A stretch of DNA of 44,401 nucleotides. Origin: Candidatus Caenarcanales bacterium (GTDB taxonomy: Bacteria; Cyanobacteriota; Vampirovibrionia; LMEP-6097). Shown here piece by piece: positions 28,983-37,006 of the stretch; position 1 is the first letter of the stretch; each line of letters begins with the position of its first letter. The notes beneath the pieces are model-generated. The model did not search any database. It saw only the letters and a list, made by a program, of their open reading frames with translations, and was not told where the DNA came from. The stretch is taken from contig CANHDW010000004.1 in NCBI GenBank assembly GCA_947459525.1, positions 1-44,401 on the forward strand, given 5' to 3'. Position numbers and translations under genes: made by a program.

Positions 28983-29468
28983 ATGAAAGAATTAACTGAA
29001 ATATTAGATGAAGAGTGTGAAGTGTACTCCAAGTATCTTAAACTTGCGGGTAAAAAACGCGAGGCACTTATCAAAAATAATATTGATCTATTGCCAAAAA
29101 TAACAGACATAGAGAGAAAGCTCTCGACTAAGATTTTGCAGCTTGAAAACAAACGTAAACTGTTTTTAAGAGAAGCAGGATACGAAACTAACGTCACCAT
29201 TGGCGAGATTCTAGTGAGTCTCGCCAATGGTGACGAACATGAAAACCAAGAGACTCTTGAACAAACCGCAAAGAGACTCAAAGAGACTTTAGAACAGTGT
29301 AAAAAATTTAACGACAACAATATGGCTTTAGTAAGACAGTCTTCTAGTTATATCAATCATATGATTAAGGTATTTACTAAGTCTGATAAATCAAGTGAAA
29401 GTGCTACATACCAAAAGAATGCAGCAGGGAAAATTGAAAATATAAGGTTGGCCGATATACAAGGTTAG
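28983..29468 (+). CDS. FlgN-like flagellar chaperone candidate
   Basis: long N-terminal helix ILDEECEVYSKYLKLAGKKREALIKNNIDLLPKITDIERKL, position after FlgM-like ORFs. Confidence 0.55.
   Translation: MKELTEILDEECEVYSKYLKLAGKKREALIKNNIDLLPKITDIERKLSTKILQLENKRKLFLREAGYETNVTIGEILVSLANGDEHENQETLEQTAKRLKETLEQCKKFNDNNMALVRQSSSYINHMIKVFTKSDKSSESATYQKNAAGKIENIRLADIQG
29192..29235. repeat. 17-bp perfect inverted repeat inside the FlgN-like CDS
   Basis: cgtcaccattggcgaga (29192-29208) / tctcgccaatggtgacg (29219-29235), 10-nt loop. Confidence 0.95.
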
Positions 29469-29496
29469 TTTTTACGGCCCTTAATTTCAATTACCT

Positions 29497-30363
29497 ATGA
29501 CAGCAGTTTTTCTAGTACTTGTATCAGTCTGTGTTTTCGGTGGCTTCATGCTCGAAGGCGGCCCAATACATGCTATTTATTCTGTTTGGCAAGAATACAT
29601 AATTATTTTCGGCAGCAGTACCGCAATATTCCTAGCAATGTGTCCAGGAAAGGTTTTAAAGAGTATCCTGGCTAATCTAAGTAGACCATTTAAAGAAAGT
29701 CCTTATACTATGGACTGTTTCGCAGAGTCATTACAGATGATGTATGAATGCTTCATTAATTTAAAACGAGGCGGAATGTTAAGCATGGAAAAAGATGTCT
29801 CAGAACCCTCTAGCAGCACAATCTTCGCTAAATATCCCAGCTTCTTAAATAATCATCATGCGGTACATTTTTTTTGTGATTCACTAAAGCTAGTCATTAA
29901 CTATAATTCCAAGCCTGATGAAATAGAAACCGTTATGAACGCTGAGATAGATGCACATCACGCTGAAGCAGCTATAGGACCTGGAGCCATTAACCGTATT
30001 GCAGATGCTATGCCAGCAGTAGGTATAGTTGCAGCCGTTCTCGGGGTTATTATTGCGATGGCTCACATAGATGGACCACCATCAGAATTAGGTCATAAAG
30101 TATCAGCGGCTCTTACTGGTACCTTATTAGGTATTCTTGCAGCGTATGGCTACTACCAGCCAATAGCCCAGCATATAGAATATTTAAACGCTGACGAATC
30201 ACAGTATTATCAAATGCTAAAAGAAGGTCTAGTCTCTTATTTAAATGGTGCGGAGCCATTAGCTTCTGTGGAAATCGCTCGTAGAACTATTTTCCATTAT
30301 AATCGTCCAAGCGGTGCTGCTCTAGAAGATGCTCTAATGAGCATTAAGCCTCGAAGCAAGTAA
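29497..30363 (+). CDS. motA: MotA-family stator / MotA-TolQ-ExbB proton channel protein
   Basis: N-terminal TM pair, ADAMPAVGIVAAVLGVIIAM, LGHKVSAALTGTLLGILAAYG. Confidence 0.88.
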   Translation: MTAVFLVLVSVCVFGGFMLEGGPIHAIYSVWQEYIIIFGSSTAIFLAMCPGKVLKSILANLSRPFKESPYTMDCFAESLQMMYECFINLKRGGMLSMEKDVSEPSSSTIFAKYPSFLNNHHAVHFFCDSLKLVINYNSKPDEIETVMNAEIDAHHAEAAIGPGAINRIADAMPAVGIVAAVLGVIIAMAHIDGPPSELGHKVSAALTGTLLGILAAYGYYQPIAQHIEYLNADESQYYQMLKEGLVSYLNGAEPLASVEIARRTIFHYNRPSGAALEDALMSIKPRSK

Positions 30364-31608
30364 GTGTTCCATCATTTCTAAAGACTTTTCACCGAGAGAA
30401 TTTTCTGTAACGATTAAAGCATTCCTAATTAAGCCTTTACGCTTACTCCTTGATAAAGGTGTTTCACCAAATTTAAAGAAGAAGATTTTATCTAGCAATT
30501 CATCAAAGTCTTTCCTTGAAAAGTTTTTCAACCCATCAGTGATTTCACCAAATTCGGAATTTCTATCCCTCAACTTGAAAATTTCTTTATGAGCATAATC
30601 TAGAAGTCTTTTCTCACCACTTTCTTCACAAGCTTTAAAAAAATATTTCTCAAAAGTTGATCTATCCAAAGATAGTACTAAAGGCAGATATAACCAATGT
30701 CCAACACCTGCTTCAGGATTGAACTCTCGAAATACCAGCTTTGAAATTGTACCTTGCGTAGCAGTCTTTACTTGAACGTACATATCTAGAGTAGAAGCTT
30801 TACGATTATAGGGACAGACTTCTTGACAGAGATCACAGCCAAAAACCCATTCTCCAATTCCCTTTTTCATTCCTTCGGGAATTTCCCCACGATTTTCTAT
30901 AGTCCAATAACTTATGCATTTACGTGCATCAAGAAAATAAGGATCATCTAAAGCTCCAGTAGGACAGGCATCTATACAGCGAGTACATTTAGCACAAAGA
31001 GACGGCTGCACAATTCCATTTTCTGCGTTTTTGCCTGCCTCATAAATAGAGTTATGTTCGCTTTCCTCGGAATCTGGCTCAAACTCAAGATCTGTTATTA
31101 GCTCTGCGATAAATTTATAACTGCCAGATTTTTTAGAAATAAGAAGAGTATTTTTACCTTGAAATCCCAGCCCAGCCTTTACCGCAAAGCTTTTCTCCAA
31201 GAGTGGGACTGCATCCGTAAAAAAACGTGATTGGGCTACAAGATTCCTAAAAGCTTCTGAATGAAGGGCTAGTTCTTGGATTTTTTTTCTTAAAACCTTA
31301 TGATAGTCTTTACCAACCGCATACGAAGCGACTCGTCCATAATCTAAAGATGGTCTTGCTGGAACTGGACTATAATAATCAGCGGTGAATACCAATAAGG
31401 TTTTTGCCGATTTTAAGAGAAATTCGGGTCTTGCGTTTATGGGCTCAACCCTAGTCATATAGCTCATCTCAGCGGCATAGCCCTTATCTCGCCATTCATG
31501 AAATAATTTTTCACTTTCTAACAGGGGCTTAGCTGAAATAAAACGCAAATCAGAAAAGCCAAACTGAGTAGCCTCTTTTTTTAAGACTTCCTTGAGTGAC
31601 CCTAGCAC
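30334..31608 (-). CDS. queG: epoxyqueuosine reductase
   Basis: two 4Fe-4S motifs (CAKCTRCIDACPTGA; CDLCQEVCPYNRK); C-terminal overlap with motA. Confidence 0.95.
   Translation of the reverse strand: MLGSLKEVLKKEATQFGFSDLRFISAKPLLESEKLFHEWRDKGYAAEMSYMTRVEPINARPEFLLKSAKTLLVFTADYYSPVPARPSLDYGRVASYAVGKDYHKVLRKKIQELALHSEAFRNLVAQSRFFTDAVPLLEKSFAVKAGLGFQGKNTLLISKKSGSYKFIAELITDLEFEPDSEESEHNSIYEAGKNAENGIVQPSLCAKCTRCIDACPTGALDDPYFLDARKCISYWTIENRGEIPEGMKKGIGEWVFGCDLCQEVCPYNRKASTLDMYVQVKTATQGTISKLVFREFNPEAGVGHWLYLPLVLSLDRSTFEKYFFKACEESGEKRLLDYAHKEIFKLRDRNSEFGEITDGLKNFSRKDFDELLDKIFFFKFGETPLSRSKRKGLIRNALIVTENSLGEKSLEMMEHLLASRLNAH
31001..31043 (-). repeat. Coding-repeat copy in queG
   Basis: gacggctgcacaattccattttctgcgtttttgcctgcctcat; first part matches 40774-40805; encodes EAGKNAENGIVQPS. 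Confidence 0.88.
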
Positions 31609-31620
31609 TAGTAAAATCTC

Positions 31621-32640
31621 CTATCTAAATAGTCCAGAGATAGAACCGTTAGTATGAATCCTACGTATAGCTTCAGCCATAAAAGGAGCGATAGAAACTT
31701 GTCTGATTTTTTTAGAATTCAGCCATTCTTCTTTAAGTGGAATAGTATCTGTGATAATTAATTCTTCAATTGGAGATTCTTCTATGCGGCTAAACGCTGG
31801 TCCTGAGAGCACTCCATGACTTGCACAAGCATAAACTTTTTTAGCACCCTTTTCTTTAATTAACTGAGCGGCCTTAGTCATAGTACCTGCCGTGTCAATA
31901 AGATCATCTACCAGTATCGCGATTTTATCTGTTACGTCACCGACTATATTAAAAACTTCTACATGATTCTGTTTATCATGATGTCTACGCTTATCTACAA
32001 TAGCGATAGGAGCGTCGTCCAATAATTTAGCGTAAGCCCTAGCTCTAGTTACACCACCTACGTCTGGTGATACGATAACCAGATCTTCAGTTCCAATAAA
32101 GCGTTTAATATAGTCAATAAGTATAGGTGCTGCATGCACGTGATCAATTAAAGTATCAAAAAAACCTATGATCTGCTCAGAATGAAGATCCAAACAGATC
32201 ACTCTATCAGCACCTGCTGCTGCTATGAGCTTTGCGACTAGCTTACTAGTAATAGGCTCTCTACCAGCAGCTTTTCTATCCTGCCTTGCATAGCCATAGT
32301 AAGGCATGATGACGTTAATCTTCTTAGCCGAAGCCCTTTTCAGAGAATCTATAATAATAAAAAGTTCCATTAAATTTTCATTTACTGGAGGGTGTGTAGC
32401 TTGAATTAAAAAAACCTCACAGCCACGAATGCTTTCTTGGATTTGAACATAAATCTCACCATCAGAAAAAGGCTGTATTTTAATCTTGCCTAATTCAAGC
32501 CCTAACTCCTTGGCTATCTCTTCACCCAGCTTAGGATTAGCTCTGCCAGTGAATATCTTCACTGTTCCCTCACTAGCTAAATCAAATTGAGTCAAGTCGT
32601 CTGGCAATCCAAGTGTCTTTAACATAATATGTATTTCCAA
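31621..32640 (-). CDS. prs: ribose-phosphate pyrophosphokinase
   Basis: [49 protein letters not shown] motifs. Confidence 0.96.
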   Translation of the reverse strand: MEIHIMLKTLGLPDDLTQFDLASEGTVKIFTGRANPKLGEEIAKELGLELGKIKIQPFSDGEIYVQIQESIRGCEVFLIQATHPPVNENLMELFIIIDSLKRASAKKINVIMPYYGYARQDRKAAGREPITSKLVAKLIAAAGADRVICLDLHSEQIIGFFDTLIDHVHAAPILIDYIKRFIGTEDLVIVSPDVGGVTRARAYAKLLDDAPIAIVDKRRHHDKQNHVEVFNIVGDVTDKIAILVDDLIDTAGTMTKAAQLIKEKGAKKVYACASHGVLSGPAFSRIEESPIEELIITDTIPLKEEWLNSKKIRQVSIAPFMAEAIRRIHTNGSISGLFR

Positions 32641-32695
32641 ATTTTAGCAAATTAAGAAATTTTTTGCTTATTTACTAGAGTTATAATTAATAATT

Positions 32696-32866
32696 ATGTG
32701 TCCTAACTGTGTATTAAATTCAGCAGGAGCGTGGTCTTATCTGGGACCTGGGCTCATTTGCGGGCTTTTTCTTGTGGTTGGTGTCTTGTTTTATATAAAG
32801 ACTAAGCAGAGTGGCGAATTCGACGGAGATGAAGAAGAAGCTAAATACAATGTTTTTGAGGAATAA
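32696..32866 (+). CDS. small single-TM protein (56 aa), below the ORF-track cutoff
   Basis: ATG at 32696: MCPNCVLNSAGAWSYLGPGLICGLFLVVGVLFYIKTKQSGEFDGDEEEAKYNVFEE*; convergent overlap with nadC 3' end. Confidence 0.5.
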   Translation: MCPNCVLNSAGAWSYLGPGLICGLFLVVGVLFYIKTKQSGEFDGDEEEAKYNVFEE

Positions 32867-33857
32867 TTAACATTGAAAGATCTATGCTATGAGCATTTTT
32901 CGAAACATAACTAGTTGAAATAAAATCAGGCTCTAGCTTTAAATAACTTAAAATATTTTCAGGATTAATGCCACCGCTGATTTCGATAAAAACTCTATTC
33001 TCTGCGTTTTCAGCTTGCCAAGTTCTTATGTTTGCCATAATCGTAGACAATTCAGTTACTGAAAAATTATCTAACATTACGACATCAGCAAGACCTTCTC
33101 GAATAATAGATTCCAGAAGATGTAAGTTCTCTTGATTAATTTCAATTTCAATTTTCAGAGTTTCTCCACTTAGATTTTTAAGATTATTCTTGTCCACTTG
33201 CTCTCTAGTATGAAGAAGTGCTTCCTTAATATTTTTAAACCTAGACAGGCTTATATGATTTTCTTTAAGCATTACCATATCGCTAAGATTGAGTCTGTGA
33301 TTGACTGCTGAGCCATCCTTAAAAGCCATTTTCTCTAGAATCCTCATCCCCGGATTCGTTTTACGAGTATCTAATAATTTAGTAGAAGTATTTTCTAGCA
33401 GGGAGCTTAGTTTTCTCGTTAGTGTCGCGATGCCAGTTAATCTCTGTAGAAAATTTAATATAATTCTCTCCGTCGCTAATAGCAGTATGGCAGAGCCTTT
33501 AATTTTTATTACACGGTCTCCTTTAAAAAATTTCTCACCATCTTTGAAATAAACTTCTAGGGCGTTTAGCGGAACTCCAATTTCTACGTTTTCGCCCGCC
33601 TCATGACCCTCATCTGCACCGCAAATAGTCCTCATCTTTGTAAAATTGTTTACTAAATATTCCTGTCCCTGATTTAAAATTTCAGCGACCAAAAAACCGC
33701 AGCTCATAATTCCGTCTTCTTTAGCTACGATTTCAGCATCAGCTTGCTGGGCAAAGTCTATCGTTAAAAAACTGCTTAAATCTCCATGGGGCTCTAAATC
33801 TTCTCTAACGCTGAGTAAGATAAGGTCTTGTATTAGATTTTTTTCTAGCTCAAGCAG
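32841..33857 (-). CDS. nadC: nicotinate-nucleotide pyrophosphorylase (quinolinate phosphoribosyltransferase); start uncertain
   Basis: DTRKTNPGMRILEKMAFKDGSAVNHRLNLSDMVMLKENH. Family-like N-terminus (SVREDLEPHGDLSS...AEIVAKEDGIMSCG) lies upstream of the listed ATG (33707); CTG at 33857 is one possible start. Confidence 0.9.
   Translation of the reverse strand: MLELEKNLIQDLILLSVREDLEPHGDLSSFLTIDFAQQADAEIVAKEDGIMSCGFLVAEILNQGQEYLVNNFTKMRTICGADEGHEAGENVEIGVPLNALEVYFKDGEKFFKGDRVIKIKGSAILLLATERIILNFLQRLTGIATLTRKLSSLLENTSTKLLDTRKTNPGMRILEKMAFKDGSAVNHRLNLSDMVMLKENHISLSRFKNIKEALLHTREQVDKNNLKNLSGETLKIEIEINQENLHLLESIIREGLADVVMLDNFSVTELSTIMANIRTWQAENAENRVFIEISGGINPENILSYLKLEPDFISTSYVSKNAHSIDLSMLIIPQKHCI
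32991..33019 (-). repeat. Coding-repeat copy in nadC C-terminal region
   Basis: aactctattctctgcgttttcagcttgcc compared with 40785 aactctattttctgcgttttt; encodes QAENAENRVF. Confidence 0.7.
33560..33622 (-). repeat. Coding-repeat copy in nadC N-terminal half
   Basis: gggcgtttagcggaactccaatttctacgttttcgcccgcctcatgaccctcatctgcacc aligns with 12490 copy; encodes EGHEAGENVEIGVPLNA. Confidence 0.85.
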
Positions 33858-33875
33858 ATTTAAACCTCTAGGAAC

Positions 33876-33906
33876 TGCTCGCGAACTCCAATTTCTGGGT
33901 TTTCAA
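33876..33906 (-). repeat. Repeat core copy at the nadC 5' end
   Basis: gctcgcgaactccaatttctgggttttcaa; family frame reads ENPEIGVRE. Confidence 0.7.
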
Positions 33907-33994
33907 GCAATCCCTTCTAGATTAAGAATCTATCTTAAAGTACCTTTAATAAAAATTCAATCTTTACTAAATAATTGAGTCCTTTTGCATCTGC

Positions 33995-34000
33995 TATAAT
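33995..34000 (+). promoter_or_regulatory. candidate -10 box upstream of rplK
   Basis: tataat 25 bp before the rplK ATG; no convincing -35 at optimal spacing. Confidence 0.35.
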
Positions 34001-34024
34001 ATCAACTCTATTTAAAGGGCAAGC

Positions 34025-34456
34025 ATGGCTAAGCAAAAGAAAATATTAGGCTACATAAATTTACAGCTTCAAGCAGGGAAAGCTAACCCAGCACCTCCAG
34101 TTGGTCCAGCTCTAGGTCAATATGGTGTTAACATTATGGACTTCTGTAAAGTCTATAACGAGCGTACTAAAGATAAAGAAGGCTATATCATCCCTGTTGT
34201 TATAACAGTTTTTGAAGATAGATCTTATGAACTTGAGTTTAAAGAGCCTCCAGCAGCGGTTCTTATTAAGAAGAAAATTAAGATAGAGAAAGGTTCTGCT
34301 AAGCCGCACATGGATAAAGTCGGGACTATCACTATGGCTCAGATTCTTGAAATTGCTAAACAGAAAATGCCCGATTTGAATGCTAATGATGAAGATGCAG
34401 CTTGTAAAATCATCGCTGGTACTGCAAGAAGCATGGGCGTTGTAGTTTTAGGTTAG
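34025..34456 (+). CDS. rplK: 50S ribosomal protein L11
   Basis: [28 protein letters not shown]. Confidence 0.97.
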   Translation: MAKQKKILGYINLQLQAGKANPAPPVGPALGQYGVNIMDFCKVYNERTKDKEGYIIPVVITVFEDRSYELEFKEPPAAVLIKKKIKIEKGSAKPHMDKVGTITMAQILEIAKQKMPDLNANDEDAACKIIAGTARSMGVVVLG

Positions 34457-34489
34457 TTTATATAATAAGGAAATTTTTGAGGTTTTAAA

Positions 34490-35206
34490 ATGGCGAAATT
34501 AACGAAAAGACAGAAACAGATCCAAGCAATAGCAGAGCAGTTTAATACTGATACTGATGCTAGGCTTGCGATTGATACTTTAAAAAAGTTTATTAAAGAT
34601 TCGGGTTCTAAAAATACTAATCAGACTTTTGAGTTATCTGTTCAGTTAGGAATAGATATTAAAGCTAATGACCAACAGGTAAGATCTTCAGTGGTACTGC
34701 CTTCTGGTACTGGTAAAAAAACAAGAATTGCGGTTATCGCAAAAGGTGAAAAAGTACAAGCTGCTAAAGATGCTGGTGCTGATTTCGCTGGAACCGAAGA
34801 ATTAGTTCAGAAAATTCAAGACGGTTGGATGGAGTTTGATGTATTAGTCGCAACTCCAGATACTATGCCTCTTTTAGGTAAATTAGGTAGAGTATTAGGT
34901 CCAAGAGGTCTTATGCCTAACCCTAAAGATGGTACGGTAACTGCTGATGTAGCTAAAGCCGTAAAAGATCTTCAGGCTGGTAAAGTTACTTTCAGAGCCG
35001 AGAAAACTGGTGCTGTAGTGCATTTACCTATCGGTAAATCTAGTTTTTCTCAAGATGAGTTATTCGCTAATTTAGTTGCAGCTGTGCAAGAAATTAGAAA
35101 AAATAAGCCATCTGCTTCTAAAGGTACTTATATGGAATCAGTTTTCGTTAGTATTACACAAGGACCTGGTTTAAAAATAGATCAGAATACTTTAGTCGCA
35201 GTATAG
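34490..35206 (+). CDS. rplA: 50S ribosomal protein L1
   Basis: TPDTMPLLGKLGRVLGPRGLMPNPKDGTVT. Confidence 0.97.
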   Translation: MAKLTKRQKQIQAIAEQFNTDTDARLAIDTLKKFIKDSGSKNTNQTFELSVQLGIDIKANDQQVRSSVVLPSGTGKKTRIAVIAKGEKVQAAKDAGADFAGTEELVQKIQDGWMEFDVLVATPDTMPLLGKLGRVLGPRGLMPNPKDGTVTADVAKAVKDLQAGKVTFRAEKTGAVVHLPIGKSSFSQDELFANLVAAVQEIRKNKPSASKGTYMESVFVSITQGPGLKIDQNTLVAV

Positions 35207-35220
35207 TTTTTTGAGGTCAT

Positions 35221-35262
35221 TCGTCCTCCTCAGCTTTGAACTTACACGTTTAGTAATAAGTG
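35221..35262 (-). repeat. Interspersed repeat, upstream-module copy between convergent genes
   Basis: tcgtcctcctcagctttgaacttacacgtttagtaataagtgc compared with gtcgtcctcctctgccttgaacttgcacgtttgcgagcagtgcc. Confidence 0.75.
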
Positions 35263-35278
35263 CTTTTAACGACAATAC

Positions 35279-36673
35279 TTATGTTTTAGCTGAGGCGTGT
35301 AACTGTCCTCTACTGATTCTTCCTAAGAACTGCTCCTCGTATACACCACCCTTATTTGCATTATGAGCTGCTTGGTATGAGAGCAAAGGTCTAGAGATAC
35401 CACTTCTTTTATCGGTGACGACATCGTTTTCATGTTTTCTTTTAAATTCCATAATGGCATTGAGTTCTTCTGGTTTAATATCACATTGTTTGGTTTTGAG
35501 AAACTCTTCTGGACCTTTATCTTCAAGTGGTAGAACCATTTCTTTAACTAACTTCTGATAAAAATCTGTTTTCCTTGCATCAAATATGCCTGTTTCTTTA
35601 TCTATGCCAGACGTAAGTGTCATTTCAATAAACTTTTTCGGATCCCGTAATTCTGACAGAAATTCAGGCTGGTAACCAAGTCCAGGTCTATTACCACCGT
35701 TATTTTTAGGCGTATCATCTATAAGTAACGGCACGGGACCATCAATTTTTTTACCATCTTTAGCGGTAAATTCGCTGTTAGGCATTAAGAGTGGGGTCCA
35801 TTTATCAGGCGGCTTCAGAGAAGCCGCCCCCAAGCCAAATTCTTTAATATGAGAAATAGTTTTAGACGGTTTCTTTATGAGATTTTTTAAAAGATATAAA
35901 CTGCGATTAATAAAAGAGAAGCGTCTCTTATTCGGTGAATACCGACTTAACTCTTTAGCCTCCTCCTGAGTACCAAGCTGCTCTCTGCTTATTAAGGTAG
36001 GTTTTAAACTATCTAGAATAGGAGATTCGATAGCCTTTAACTTATCCTGGGCCATCTCGTAAGGATTTCTTGTAACTATGGTTGAAATATAACGATTATT
36101 GAGTATCTTTGGTTCTAACTCGCCTGTTTTTTCATTCTTCTCAAAAGCGAAACCTTGGTAAAGATCATAAGCCAGCTGTTGCCAAGCGATATTTTCAAGT
36201 AACTTAAGTTCTTTCCCTTTAACAGAAGCTGTTTTTATTAAACTTGAGAATTTCTCTGGTAAGCCAAGTTTTAAAAAATCTTCATTTGTTTTGTACTGTC
36301 CTTCGTTTTTCATGGCGATAATATTATCGAAATCAGTTGGCAAAAAGACTTTAGACTGAGGCAAGGTTATAATCTGATCTGCTGATGATTTAGCCGTCTC
36401 GGCTTCTACAGTCTCTTTTTTTCTAAACCAAGGGAGCTTAAAACCACCAAAGAGCCTTTCGAAGAAGCTTTTTTTAGTATCTACCTTTGCAGCCAAATCG
36501 GTTCCAGTAGTACGCTTTGCTTTATTAGCAGCTGTAATTCCAGAAGCTGAATCTATTTCAGGAGACTCTTTAAGCTCTGGAACTGTAGTTTCAAGAGTTT
36601 TAATACCAAGCTTTGCAGGAGGATTATCTACTTCTCCTACTGATATTGGGCGTTCACTGATTGATGCAGCCAT
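35279..36673 (-). CDS. hypothetical protein (464 aa)
   Basis: long ORF; Ser/Thr-rich N-terminus; no family recognised; C-terminal tail GQLHASAKT resembles repeat peptide. Confidence 0.7.
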   Translation of the reverse strand: MAASISERPISVGEVDNPPAKLGIKTLETTVPELKESPEIDSASGITAANKAKRTTGTDLAAKVDTKKSFFERLFGGFKLPWFRKKETVEAETAKSSADQIITLPQSKVFLPTDFDNIIAMKNEGQYKTNEDFLKLGLPEKFSSLIKTASVKGKELKLLENIAWQQLAYDLYQGFAFEKNEKTGELEPKILNNRYISTIVTRNPYEMAQDKLKAIESPILDSLKPTLISREQLGTQEEAKELSRYSPNKRRFSFINRSLYLLKNLIKKPSKTISHIKEFGLGAASLKPPDKWTPLLMPNSEFTAKDGKKIDGPVPLLIDDTPKNNGGNRPGLGYQPEFLSELRDPKKFIEMTLTSGIDKETGIFDARKTDFYQKLVKEMVLPLEDKGPEEFLKTKQCDIKPEELNAIMEFKRKHENDVVTDKRSGISRPLLSYQAAHNANKGGVYEEQFLGRISRGQLHASAKT

Positions 36674-36757
36674 ATGCTTCGGGGAAAGTTTTAAAACACA
36701 ACCCGAAATAAATTATACAATACGTAAATATACTATGCTTGAAATTCTTAAGGAAAC

Positions 36758-36991
36758 TTAAAGCAGGCTGTCTGGGATATAGGCTTTATTTGACTCCACG
36801 GAACCTATTTGAAATTTATTGCGAATTAAATATTCACCAACACCACTCGGAGCTGCTCCGAAATCTCGTTCATACAGTTTTGTAATCATTGAGTAAGCTT
36901 GCTCATCATCATCAATAGCTTCAATTTTTAAAAAGTCCTCTTGGCTGATTCCGGCAATGAAATTTTCAATTATCGGCTCTGAGTAGAACAT
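36758..36991 (-). CDS. small hypothetical protein (77 aa)
   Basis: ORF just upstream of the TPR lipoprotein stop on the same strand order; no family recognised. Confidence 0.5.
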   Translation of the reverse strand: MFYSEPIIENFIAGISQEDFLKIEAIDDDEQAYSMITKLYERDFGAAPSGVGEYLIRNKFQIGSVESNKAYIPDSLL

Positions 36992-37006
36992 TCTCTATAT
37001 ATTCCC

